64,000 nt of DNA from Fibrobacter sp. GTDB taxonomy: Bacteria; Fibrobacterota; Fibrobacteria; Fibrobacterales; Fibrobacteraceae. Each line of letters begins with the position of its first letter. Within the stretch, counting starts at the first letter, position 1. The stretch spans positions 1 through 64,000 of the forward strand of contig JAKSIL010000013.1 of NCBI GenBank assembly GCA_024398815.1. The letters are read 5' to 3'. A model generated the notes under the pieces. The model saw only the letters and a list, made by a program, of their open reading frames with translations. It had not been told where the DNA came from and made no database searches. This document shows, in pieces, positions 8,651 to 16,918 of this stretch. A program made the position numbers and the translations under genes.

Positions 8651-9115
8651 TTACCTCGGGTATTTGAGCTTTTCGCCAGTGGCGACATCCATGTAAGGCG
8701 GCTTTCCTTCGCGGAACTTCTGGTTGATGACCAGGTTCTCTATGCGGCGACGGAGGCCCGCTTCGGTCTTGCAGAAAAAGTACACGACTTTGTTCGTGCC
8801 GGGCACGAGGAACATGGCCAGTTTGTATTTCTGCGAGACGGCACGACGGAAAAACTTCATGTCTTCTTTGTTGGGGAGAACCAGGTTGCTGTTTTCCTTG
8901 GTTTCGCAAATCATGTCGGCGTCGGCAAGCAAAGCCTTGGATTTTTGCTTGAGTGCGGCAAAGTTCGGCTCGGTGTTCTTGCGGATAGTGGCCAGGTTGA
9001 AGGCTCCACCGCCTTCTTTAAGGGCTTTGCGCAACCCGCGAATTCCAAAAGCCAAAGCGACAACAACTACGACGGCGATAAGCCACGGCCAGTAATTAGC
9101 AAGAAAGTCTAACAT
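8651..9115 (-). CDS. Hypothetical single-pass membrane protein
   Basis: 154 residues from the ATG at 9115, which has a GAGG site 6-7 nt upstream. A start further upstream at 9184 would add residues overlapping the divergent gene. One N-terminal membrane helix (about 7-22, rich in Val/Ala) is followed by a cytoplasmic domain of about 125 residues. That domain contains a predicted restriction-endonuclease-like pattern of alternating strands (NLVLPNKEDMKFF, YKLAMFLVPG, VVYFFCKTEAGLRRRIE), but I cannot assign a family. It lies upstream of hrpB, 21 bp away, in the same direction, and diverges from the Omp85-like gene. Confidence 0.7.
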   Translation of the reverse strand: MLDFLANYWPWLIAVVVVVALAFGIRGLRKALKEGGGAFNLATIRKNTEPNFAALKQKSKALLADADMICETKENSNLVLPNKEDMKFFRRAVSQKYKLAMFLVPGTNKVVYFFCKTEAGLRRRIENLVINQKFREGKPPYMDVATGEKLKYPR

Positions 9116-9184
9116 AATAAACCTCGAATTTATGCCCAAATATAGAAAATTTCTATTTTTTTTGAAAACCCCTATAGAGGTCAA

Positions 9185-10480
9185 GTGCGTCGAATTCTTA
9201 AAAGAAGTTTTTTGGGACTATGCGGCCTGGTGGGCGCAGTGATTGCCGCTGCTCCCGTTGCGCCCGTCGCTACTGCCGAGAACGCTTGCAGCGAAGGTGC
9301 CTTGGTTTCGTCAATCCGTTTGGAAGGCCTCGAACACACTAATGCCCGTGTCGTCGAACGCGAGCTTTTGAACGGCGCAGGGAAGCCGTATTCGTCGCAG
9401 GATTTCGAAAAGGAAAAACTGAGACTCCAGGACCTGGACCTGTTTACCGAGATTTCCGCTTCGTGCGAACAGGCTTCCGGCGAAGCAACGTCGCAGACCC
9501 TCGTTTACCGTTTCAAGGAAATTTTCCGCTGGATTCCCGCGCCCGCCGGCAAAAAGACCGACCGCGACGGTCTGATGATAGGCCTTGCGCTTGCGAACTT
9601 GAACGTGGCGGGCGAGGACATTCGCGCCGAAGTGCAGTACCGAACCTCTACAGACCCGTTCCTCGACAACAACGAATATGCGTTTTACGCCAGTTCGCCA
9701 TACATGTTCGGAATCCCGCTCGGGTGGAACTTCGAATTTCTGCGGACGGACAGCTACGACGATATCCGCAACGTGGATGACGATTCCTGGCTCGTCGATT
9801 TGGACTTGGACTACGCTGTGCTGAAACATTTTTCCATCCTCTTGACAGGCGCGTTCCGTTATCTGAATTTCGACGGCGGCAGAAAACTGCCGGAATACGG
9901 CTTTGGCTTTGACATCGACTACCGCGACCGTGAGCTGGATACCCGCAAGGGAATTTATTACGAATACATGCTGACTCATGTCGGTTCAGGCGAAGAGAAC
10001 TACTGGGAAATTCTGAACGATGCCCGCGCCTATTATCCGCTTGGGAGATTCGTGACGGGGGCCACCGCCTTGTTCCGTTATCGCCCGGGCGACGTGGAAC
10101 GCTATGACTACTACTATCACGGTGGCGCAAACACCTTCCGCGGTCACGAGTCCGATTCCCTGCATCTGGGCGTCCACGAGGCGCTCTTGACGCTTGAGGA
10201 ACGTTTTGTGCTGATGGAACGCCATGCGGCTTCTGTATGGGGAATCAATTTCTTCTACGGAATCCAGCTGGTGGCCGGCCTTGACGGGAGCCTCCTGTGG
10301 GACAAGGGCACTCCGGGATGGGACGACTACGAAGGCGCTGTTTACGGAGGACTCCATCTTGTGATTCCTGCGCTTGACCGAATCCGTTTTGAAGTGGGCT
10401 ACAGCCCGGACAAGGGCGAACCGGTGTATTATTTTGGACTCTTTGACAAGACTACTTCGGCCCGTTGGCGCAGTAGATAG
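9185..10480 (+). CDS. Omp85/BamA-like outer membrane protein with one POTRA domain
   Basis: A 431-residue protein from a GTG start at 9185 with a GAGG site just upstream. Residues 1-30 are a signal peptide. Residues about 38-115 form a single POTRA domain (SIRLEGLEHT, then EKEKLRLQDLDLF). The remainder is a predicted 16-stranded beta-barrel of the Omp85 type, with the conserved loop motif GGANTFRGHES near 315 (compare the RGF/RGY motif of BamA and TamA). BamA has five POTRA domains, so this short form is closer to patatin-associated or two-partner-like Omp85 members. It probably inserts or secretes an outer-membrane component; the substrate is unknown. The neighbours give no partner. Confidence 0.8.
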   Translation: MRRILKRSFLGLCGLVGAVIAAAPVAPVATAENACSEGALVSSIRLEGLEHTNARVVERELLNGAGKPYSSQDFEKEKLRLQDLDLFTEISASCEQASGEATSQTLVYRFKEIFRWIPAPAGKKTDRDGLMIGLALANLNVAGEDIRAEVQYRTSTDPFLDNNEYAFYASSPYMFGIPLGWNFEFLRTDSYDDIRNVDDDSWLVDLDLDYAVLKHFSILLTGAFRYLNFDGGRKLPEYGFGFDIDYRDRELDTRKGIYYEYMLTHVGSGEENYWEILNDARAYYPLGRFVTGATALFRYRPGDVERYDYYYHGGANTFRGHESDSLHLGVHEALLTLEERFVLMERHAASVWGINFFYGIQLVAGLDGSLLWDKGTPGWDDYEGAVYGGLHLVIPALDRIRFEVGYSPDKGEPVYYFGLFDKTTSARWRSR

Positions 10481-10491
10481 GTAAAAAACAC

Positions 10492-10519
10492 TTGACTTTT
10501 TAAATTTTAAAGCTAAATT
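10492..10519 (+). promoter_or_regulatory. Candidate promoter of ppa
   Basis: TTGACT (10492-10497) and TAAATT (10514-10519) are separated by 16 bp in an AT-rich gap. They would give a leader of about 55 nt for ppa, which has a GGAG site before its ATG at 10582. Confidence 0.4.
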
Positions 10520-10581
10520 TATCGTAACTTATTGAATGACAACAAATTGCGGGCTTTAGCCGAGCCCGTTTGGAGAATTGA

Positions 10582-11172
10582 ATGGCCATTAATTATCTAG
10601 ATCTTCCGATTGGACGCAAGTATCCCTACGAAGTGGACTGTGTCGTGGAAATCGGCAAAGACACGAATTTGAAGTATGAATACGATGAACGCCTCCATGT
10701 GTTTCGCTTGGATCGCTGCCTTTTGAGCTCCATGAGCTACCCCTGCACCTACGGATTCATCCCCAGCACCAAGGCCGACGACGGTGACGCTCTCGATATG
10801 CTCATCTACAGCCCGGCATCCATGATGACTGGTACGGTTTGCACCTGTCGCGTGATTGGTGCCCTCGACATGACCGACGGCGGCAAGAAGGACTACAAGG
10901 TCTTGGGCGTGCCCGTGTTCAACCCGCGCCCCATCAAGGATATTGGCGACGTGGACCAGATGTTCCTGCGCATCACCAAGAACTTCTTCCAGAACTACAA
11001 GGAACTGGAAGGCAAGGACGTGCAGATTGGCGAATGGCAGGATGCCGCTTTCGCCCGCGAACGCGTGATTGCAGCCCACAGGGCCTATTTCCAGAACCAG
11101 GTCCAGGTGCCCGAGACATTCTACCAGGAACCCGAAAGCAACGACCATCTGCCGCCGGACGAGCTCATCTAG
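10582..11172 (+). CDS. ppa: Inorganic pyrophosphatase (family I)
   Basis: A 196-residue soluble cytoplasmic enzyme that hydrolyses pyrophosphate to two phosphates and so drives biosynthetic reactions. It has the family I features: the YEYD start of the metal site (EIGKDTNLKYEYDE), YPCTYGFIPST, and the acidic metal-binding signature as DGDALD (residues about 72-77; most members have Pro or Glu where this has Ala). IKDIGDVDQ and a C-terminal FARERVIAAH stretch follow. Length is usual for the bacterial type. It is monocistronic, with its own promoter and a strong terminator. Confidence 0.95.
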   Translation: MAINYLDLPIGRKYPYEVDCVVEIGKDTNLKYEYDERLHVFRLDRCLLSSMSYPCTYGFIPSTKADDGDALDMLIYSPASMMTGTVCTCRVIGALDMTDGGKKDYKVLGVPVFNPRPIKDIGDVDQMFLRITKNFFQNYKELEGKDVQIGEWQDAAFARERVIAAHRAYFQNQVQVPETFYQEPESNDHLPPDELI

Positions 11173-11209
11173 TCGCCGCTGGTTGACTTCGCCAGAAACG
11201 AAAATTTAA

Positions 11210-11240
11210 AAAGCCGAAAACCGAGTTTCCGGCTTTTTTT
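11210..11240. terminator. Bidirectional rho-independent terminator between ppa and rpsD
   Basis: AGCCG-A-AAAC, loop CGA, GTTT-C-CGGCT followed by seven T on the plus strand. An A-rich flank on the left gives a weaker T-tract on the minus strand. It ends ppa and probably also rpsD, which converge here. Confidence 0.85.
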
Positions 11241-11311
11241 ATGCAAAAAAAACGCCCGCATTTCTGCGAGCGTCTTCAAAAGCGATTGCTTTTTCCGCTA
11301 GAGGCGGCTTA

Positions 11312-11917
11312 CTACCTGGAGTAGTATTCCACGACGAGCTGTTCCTGCAACTGAACAGGAATCTGTTCACGGAGCGGGAGCTTCACCAGTGTGCCTTCCA
11401 TCTTGCCGGCGTCGACGGAGAGATATTCCGGAGCGGCAGGAGCGTTGGCGATGGCTTCCTTGATCTGCACGTGTTCCTTGGAACGTTCACGGACAGAAAT
11501 CACGTCGCCGGCCTTGACCATGCGAGCGGGAGAGAAGCTGCGGACACCGTTCACGGCGAAGTGGCCATGAGCGACGTACTGGCGGGCTGCAAAGATTGTG
11601 CGGGCAAAACCCATGCGGTAGACGAGAGCGTCCAGACGGGTTTCGAGCAAAATCATCAGGTTGTCACCTGCAGAACCTTCACGACGGTTAGCTTCCTTGT
11701 ATGCCTTGGCGAGCTGAGCTTCGGAAATGTTGTAGGTGAAACGAAGACGCTGCTTTTCGACGAGCTGCTGCTTGTACACAGAAGAAGACTTCTTGCGGTT
11801 CTGACCATGCTGGCCAGGTGCGAAGTTGCGGCGGTCGAGAGCCTTTTGAGTCTTCTGGGAAACGGCAACGCCGAGAGAGCGTGCTACTTTACCTTTAGGT
11901 CCACGGAAGGAGGACAT
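11312..11917 (-). CDS. rpsD: 30S ribosomal protein S4
   Basis: 201 residues, the usual S4 length. The N-terminus (SFRGPKGKVARSLG) has no zinc-binding cysteines. The conserved FAPGQHGQ and the S4 RNA-binding domain (TRLDALVYRMGFA, then QYVAHGHFAVNG) are clear at about 90-150. S4 binds 16S rRNA and nucleates assembly of the small subunit body; in many bacteria it represses its own translation. The gene stands alone here, not in the usual rpsM-rpsK-rpsD-rpoA cluster. The start has a GAGG site that can pair with CCTC just upstream across AAA, so translation control is possible. Confidence 0.96.
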   Translation of the reverse strand: MSSFRGPKGKVARSLGVAVSQKTQKALDRRNFAPGQHGQNRKKSSSVYKQQLVEKQRLRFTYNISEAQLAKAYKEANRREGSAGDNLMILLETRLDALVYRMGFARTIFAARQYVAHGHFAVNGVRSFSPARMVKAGDVISVRERSKEHVQIKEAIANAPAAPEYLSVDAGKMEGTLVKLPLREQIPVQLQEQLVVEYYSR

Positions 11918-11991
11918 ATTATACCTCTTTGAGGAAGCTCTTTGGTTATGCTTGCAAATTGGCAGAGCTTGGCACGACTTGCAAGATTAGG

Positions 11992-12014
11992 CCCCAAAAT
12001 TAACAATTTCGGGG
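11992..12014 (-). promoter_or_regulatory. Inverted repeat between the lipoprotein gene and rpsD
   Basis: CCCCAAAATT (11992-12001), AAC, AATTTCGGGG (12005-12014). Read on the minus strand it forms a 10-bp stem (one G-T pair) with a GTT loop. There is no T-tract after it, so it is more likely an RNA structure in the rpsD leader or a weak barrier after the lipoprotein gene than a classical terminator. Confidence 0.4.
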
Positions 12015-12025
12015 GGAAGTGTCAA

Positions 12026-13687
12026 CTATTCCTCGTTTACCCTGAGCAAAAGAGTGTCTCTCATGAGGGGGTCCGCCAAACTTTGGGCAATCAACCGGGC
12101 CCGGTCGTCGCCCTCGGATTCCTCCTGCACAATCAGATAGTACGAAGAAATTTCCTGCTCGTCTTCGCAGTTGGCGATATTGGTGATGTAGGCGGCGTTG
12201 CCAAGGACGGTCAGGTCTTCGCAGGGCACGAACCACTTCATGCGGGTGCTGGCGAGCGCTTCGCCGGGGTAGGCGTAGAAGGTGAAGGTGTCGAAATAGA
12301 TGGTGTCGCCGCGTTGCACGGTCTTTTCGTTGTACTTGTTCTTGCCTTCGTCCTTGGATTCGTCGTAGAAGGCGATGGAGTCGAGGGACCCCGGACGCTG
12401 GATGAATGTGCGGAACGAGAGTTCCTGCTTTTCATCGGTGGCGTAGGGGAGGGTACTCAGGTAGTGAAGGTAGATTGGGCCCTTGCTCTTGGCCTTGAAT
12501 CCGTGGTTGTACGTGTCGATTGTGCCGATGGAATCGCCGGACTTGTCAAGAATGGTCATGCTCGGCGGATTCAACTTGGTGTCGTAGTACCCGTCCATCT
12601 GCTGGTAAATGTCTATGGAATCGCCCTTGGCGAGGTTCGCGAGCCACACGTATTGTTCCTGACGCAGATAATACTTGGCCAGGTTGTTCTTCTCGCGGAC
12701 GACGACCAAAGTGTCTCCTGCCAATTTTACGGAATCGGGGTTGGCGAAGTATTCGCCCTGCTCCAGTTTTCGAGCGTTGGTTTCGACTTCAAACGTGGCG
12801 TAAGGGCCTGTGGAATAGTTCTCCACGTTGAGTGGCCTTATCGAAAGCGTCCAACTGGTGCTGTCTTCCGGGAACAGGAGCTGGTCCAGACTGCCGGTGT
12901 CGGATGCAATTGTTTTGTCGTCTTCGTCAAAAAGTTCGTACTTGCTAATCCATTGGCCCTTGGCTAAAAGTCCGATGCTGTAGCCGGTTCCCGCTTCGAA
13001 TGTCACTTCGATTTTCTTGGGGGCATTGCCGATTTGCACAATTCCGCGAAGGGTGGCGTCCAAGTCCATGGATATCTTCGAAGAGTCGCCGACGTAGTCG
13101 TAGTAGGCGCTGTCGATTTCCACATTGATGCGGACGTGGCTAGACGAATCAAAATCAGCCTTGAGGTCGATGTAGTAGAAACCGTCGTTAAAGACGACGA
13201 ACTTGTTCGAATTCATGTCGGCACCGCTGCCGGGAATCATGTAGTTCGAAAACACTCCGACGTCCTTGGTGCTGTCCCATACGGACTCCATGACTTTAAG
13301 CTTTTCGCCGAATTCGCTACGGATTTGCAGTGTGTCGTCCTTCATGCCGCTGGTCGCGACATTTACGGTGATGCGGGTACCCTTTACAAATTCTCCGAGG
13401 AAGAGGGATACCGATGACATCCCGCTGTCGAGACAGATGACGTCGTCGTTGCAGCCTTTCTTCCCGGCGCGTTCCAGGTACAGGTTCATCGTGTCAGACG
13501 CCGAGATGGTGTCCTGGTAGTCTATGTCGAGGCGCGTGCTTAACGAGGAACTCGATATGAAGGATTCCTCGGCGAAACTGTCGTCGCTTTCGCTCATCGA
13601 CGACGTGTTGGTATGCGAATCTTCGCTACAGGCGATAAGCGAAAATATCAAGGCCGTTCCTAAAAGGGAGTATTTGCATTTGTTCAT
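12026..13687 (-). CDS. Hypothetical lipoprotein of 553 residues
   Basis: The signal peptide and lipobox LIAC (residues about 17-20) are followed by an acidic Ser-rich spacer and about 500 residues of beta-rich sequence. This seems to be several consecutive beta-sandwich domains resembling pre-peptidase C-terminal modules (segments of the type GTRITVNVATSG, KKIEVTFEAGTGYSIGLLAKG, KGDSIDIYQQMDGYYD). I recognise no catalytic motif. It starts 18 bp downstream of the stop of the beta-helix protein gene, with an AGGAG site, so the two are one operon. It may help anchor or bind the same surface polysaccharide. Confidence 0.7.
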   Translation of the reverse strand: MNKCKYSLLGTALIFSLIACSEDSHTNTSSMSESDDSFAEESFISSSSLSTRLDIDYQDTISASDTMNLYLERAGKKGCNDDVICLDSGMSSVSLFLGEFVKGTRITVNVATSGMKDDTLQIRSEFGEKLKVMESVWDSTKDVGVFSNYMIPGSGADMNSNKFVVFNDGFYYIDLKADFDSSSHVRINVEIDSAYYDYVGDSSKISMDLDATLRGIVQIGNAPKKIEVTFEAGTGYSIGLLAKGQWISKYELFDEDDKTIASDTGSLDQLLFPEDSTSWTLSIRPLNVENYSTGPYATFEVETNARKLEQGEYFANPDSVKLAGDTLVVVREKNNLAKYYLRQEQYVWLANLAKGDSIDIYQQMDGYYDTKLNPPSMTILDKSGDSIGTIDTYNHGFKAKSKGPIYLHYLSTLPYATDEKQELSFRTFIQRPGSLDSIAFYDESKDEGKNKYNEKTVQRGDTIYFDTFTFYAYPGEALASTRMKWFVPCEDLTVLGNAAYITNIANCEDEQEISSYYLIVQEESEGDDRARLIAQSLADPLMRDTLLLRVNEE

Positions 13688-13705
13688 AATTTACTCCTGA
13701 GACAT

Positions 13706-16700
13706 TTAGTTGAGGATGTAGAACTTCTGTTCGGCGGTAAAGGCTTCTCCGCTGATTTTCAAGGTGTACTTTCCGGTGGGGAATGCCTTTGCCTTGAACT
13801 TGTAGTTTATCTTCTTTTCGCCTTCCATTTCACGGGCGGCGACCACGAGCATGCGCTTGCCGGATTCGTTCAGAATTTCAATTTGAACGAATTGAGGATA
13901 ACCCACGGTAAGGTCGAAATCGCAATCCAAATTGTAAATGTCGATGTTCACCTTGCTCAATGTGTATCCGCCGTCCATGACGTCGCCGCCGACAGACCTC
14001 GTGTTGTCGAAGTAGCTCACGTAGAGTGCCGGCGCGAAGTTCTTGCCTTCGTTGTGCGACTTGATGACCGTTTCGCCTGGCGCGACCGCGGTAAGAATCA
14101 ATGTGTAGAGCCCGGATTCATGCTTCTGCTTGAAGAATTCGGTGAAACTCGGCGTGCGCAGGAATGCGCCTAGCGGCGCCTTGGGATTGATGGTGATGAT
14201 GCCGAGGAAGTCTGCGTACTTGGTGTCGATGCCGCCGCCGGAATTCTTGCGGATGTTGAACTGTCCTCCGGCCTGGTTGGGCAGGTTCGCGGGGGCGTTG
14301 TCCCAAGTGAGTTCGTCGTCGCGCCAGTCGACGCCAAGCTTGCTTTCGCCAAAGTTCATGTTCTTGCTGGTTTCCTTCAAACCGAAGATATTCAGCTGAA
14401 CGGGCTTCTTGATGGAGTCTGCGTTGAATTCCAGTTTGAGGGCTGCATCAAAAAGCGGCCCCGGCAATGCGGAAAGGTCGAACTTGAGATAAATCTTGCC
14501 GGCATTGTCCTTTACGTTCGCTACGTGCAGTTCGGTGTCTGTGCCGTGGGGACTGTAGTTGTCGAACTGTGAAATCCAGGTGTCGGCGCCTCGTCCGCTC
14601 GGTACGTTGTCGCCGCTGTGGTCCATGGTCGTGTAGCGCTTGTCGAACACATAGACTCTGCCCGTGTCAGACCCCGTCTGGTAGCCGTCATCTGCAGTGA
14701 AGATGACGTTGTAGCGTCCGCTTGCCGTGAATGACACGTCGGTCGTGTAGTCGGTGCTGTCGGAGAACGTCGCCTTGCCCGGGCCTGCACTCTTTTTCCA
14801 GCGCACAGGAACCCTGCAAAGTCCGTCGCCGCGGCCGTCGTCAATGACATCGCCCTTAAGCTTCAGCTTGTTAGGCTGCACGAGAATCATTTCGTCGGCG
14901 AACGAGGCTACTGGTTTTTCGTTGTAACCCTGCTTTGGAGCGTAACCGGTAAACAGGGCGAGCATGGTTCCGCCGGATTCATTTTTCTTTTGGTTGCTGC
15001 CCATCAAAGCGTAAATTTTGGAGCCCTGTCTGGATTCTTCGACAATCTTCTGGAACGGGTTGCCGCGCAACAGCGTTTCTTTGAGGCCCGCAATCGAGAG
15101 GCTGGAGTTGTCGTTGATGAACATGGGACTGTTCTTCGCCTTGTCGCCAGCGATGGCGTGAACGCCGAGAAGTTCGGCCGAGGCCTTGTTGAAATTCTGG
15201 AGAATCGTGTTGCCGTCGCGGGCGGTGAGTCCTAGAATCCAAAGGGTTCCTCCGTTGTTCTGAATTTTCGGACCTTTGGTATCGCCGTTCATGGTAATCT
15301 GGCGCCCCCACATGCGGTGGTAGTTTAGTTGTATCGTGCCAACGGAGACGTCTTCCATGAAGATGTCGCTGTTTCCGGTTTCGTCGGATTCGAAGGCCTT
15401 GAACATCATGTTCTTGAGAACGACCGTGCGGCGGGATTTCTGAATGATGCCACTGCCGAATTCGGAGAATCTTTCAATGGTGATTTCGTTGAAGGCTCCG
15501 TCTTCAATGATGAACTTGCCCTTGCCGTCGATACGGCCTTCGGTTCCGATAAGCTTGCGAATGCGGTTTCTGAGATAGATGTCGCGGTTGATGGTCCATC
15601 TGCCGCCTGCCGGGAAGTAGAGCGTTTCGGCGCCGTCGTCGATGGCGTCTTGAATGGCCTTGGCGTCGTCGGAACCGGTGTTCACTTTTCCGCCGTAGTC
15701 GCCGGCGATGCTAATCCAGTTGTCGGATTTCTGTTCGGACAGGTAGGGAGTTTCTGCGACGGGAAGTCTCATGGACTGCTTTGGACTGTGGCAAAGCTGC
15801 TGCGGAGCCTGCGTCACAAATTCTACGATTTCGTTTGCGATGATGTTTTCTTCGGCGGCCGGGATGGTGCTGCTGATTTTTGTATGGAACTTGCTGGTCG
15901 TGATGGAACGTGCGAAAAGCTGGCTTTCGTTTATGATGGCTGCGACTTTCTTTGGCTTGCTGCCCTTGGGCGGGTCGTATTCGAGAGTCGCGTCGACCAT
16001 GACCATCGATGCGTTTTCGCCATGGCTGTAAACGGCCGGGACGCTGCCCTTGAAGCGGATGGCGCGGGTGGACAAAGTTTGCCCGTTGTTTTCGAGACCG
16101 ACTTTTTTCTGACCGTAAAGATTGACATGCTCCATGGTCATTCCGTTCATGGCGCCAGCCGTGTACACGCCTACGTTGTAGCCTGTGACTTCGACGTTCT
16201 TCAAGAGCAGCGGACCGATATTTTCGGTGAAACCCATGTCGATGCCGTAAACACCCGTGCTGTCGCCGGAAATGACCTTGACGTTGTTCATGGTTCCCTG
16301 CATACCGGCGTTGAATCGTACGGCGACCGCGCCGCCGTTGCCTTTGCCGGTTTTGATGGTCAAATCGCGGATGGCATTGCGCTGCTTGATTTTCGGCCCT
16401 TCGCCAGTTTCGATGACGGCCATCGGAAAATCGGGATTGTCGAACCCTTGGCAGTTGTCCTCAAGTTGGATGACCGTGCCGTTGACGCTTTGCCCCTGCA
16501 AAATGGTTCGCTTGTACGAATCGTCGGGTTTTTTGTCCTTGGGCCAGGTGATGGTGTTCGTAATCTTGTATATGCCGTTAGGAAGGTAAATGATATAGTC
16601 GCCGTTGGGATGGTCGTTCAAGGCGTTTTGAATTGCTTCGGTATCGTCGGTCTGTCCATCGCCTTTTGCAGAATAGGGCGCCTTGGTGACGTTGACGACT

Positions 16701-16789
16701 TGCGAACCGATAGGGAAGGTGACTTGGGCAAAAATGTTGCTCAAAGAGAATGCAGCAATAAAAAAGACTAGTTTTTGAATACACGACAT
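13706..16789 (-). CDS. Large secreted tandem beta-helix (pectate-lyase-superfamily) protein
   Basis: 1027 residues with a signal peptide (about 1-21, ending FAQ). Residues about 25-330 are a Pectate_lyase_3-type right-handed beta-helix with the usual opening GDGQTDDTEAIQNAL. A second helix of the same kind starts near 355 (GGKVNTGSDDAKAIQDAI, then TLYFPAG). This tandem layout is known from GH55 exo-beta-1,3-glucanases. After about 640 comes a PKD/Ig-like segment, then a DNRLRE/CBM96-like domain (about 735-930, KIYLKFDLSALPG, then DDELTWDNAP). The C-terminal region of about 85 residues ends in FPTGKYTLKISG, a sorting-type tail. It is probably an extracellular polysaccharide-degrading or -binding protein; substrate and catalytic residues cannot be named from sequence. 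A GAGG site precedes the ATG. Confidence 0.8.
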   Translation of the reverse strand: MSCIQKLVFFIAAFSLSNIFAQVTFPIGSQVVNVTKAPYSAKGDGQTDDTEAIQNALNDHPNGDYIIYLPNGIYKITNTITWPKDKKPDDSYKRTILQGQSVNGTVIQLEDNCQGFDNPDFPMAVIETGEGPKIKQRNAIRDLTIKTGKGNGGAVAVRFNAGMQGTMNNVKVISGDSTGVYGIDMGFTENIGPLLLKNVEVTGYNVGVYTAGAMNGMTMEHVNLYGQKKVGLENNGQTLSTRAIRFKGSVPAVYSHGENASMVMVDATLEYDPPKGSKPKKVAAIINESQLFARSITTSKFHTKISSTIPAAEENIIANEIVEFVTQAPQQLCHSPKQSMRLPVAETPYLSEQKSDNWISIAGDYGGKVNTGSDDAKAIQDAIDDGAETLYFPAGGRWTINRDIYLRNRIRKLIGTEGRIDGKGKFIIEDGAFNEITIERFSEFGSGIIQKSRRTVVLKNMMFKAFESDETGNSDIFMEDVSVGTIQLNYHRMWGRQITMNGDTKGPKIQNNGGTLWILGLTARDGNTILQNFNKASAELLGVHAIAGDKAKNSPMFINDNSSLSIAGLKETLLRGNPFQKIVEESRQGSKIYALMGSNQKKNESGGTMLALFTGYAPKQGYNEKPVASFADEMILVQPNKLKLKGDVIDDGRGDGLCRVPVRWKKSAGPGKATFSDSTDYTTDVSFTASGRYNVIFTADDGYQTGSDTGRVYVFDKRYTTMDHSGDNVPSGRGADTWISQFDNYSPHGTDTELHVANVKDNAGKIYLKFDLSALPGPLFDAALKLEFNADSIKKPVQLNIFGLKETSKNMNFGESKLGVDWRDDELTWDNAPANLPNQAGGQFNIRKNSGGGIDTKYADFLGIITINPKAPLGAFLRTPSFTEFFKQKHESGLYTLILTAVAPGETVIKSHNEGKNFAPALYVSYFDNTRSVGGDVMDGGYTLSKVNIDIYNLDCDFDLTVGYPQFVQIEILNESGKRMLVVAAREMEGEKKINYKFKAKAFPTGKYTLKISGEAFTAEQKFYILN

Positions 16790-16883
16790 AACGACCTCTT
16801 GAATAGGGGCTATAACTTATATATGTAAAATTACTTTTTTCGTGAGAAACAGGCAGTATCAAATGTTAAAAAAACACGAAAAG

Positions 16884-16912
16884 TTGATGTTTTGCGGCTA
16901 AAAAACTACATT
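16884..16912 (+). promoter_or_regulatory. Candidate promoter placing the transcript start at the ATG of the Wzi-like gene
   Basis: TTGATG (16884-16889), a 17-bp spacer and TACATT (16907-16912). The expected start point, 6-7 nt further on, falls at the ATG at 16919, and I see no ribosome-binding site. The transcript would be leaderless or nearly so. Confidence 0.5.
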
Positions 16913-16918
16913 TATGGC

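Noticed and set aside
11918..11923. Perfect TATAAT just before the rpsD start (minus strand)
   Set aside because: It sits between the GAGG ribosome-binding site and the ATG with no -35 hexamer 15-19 bp upstream, so it is a spacer sequence rather than a promoter.
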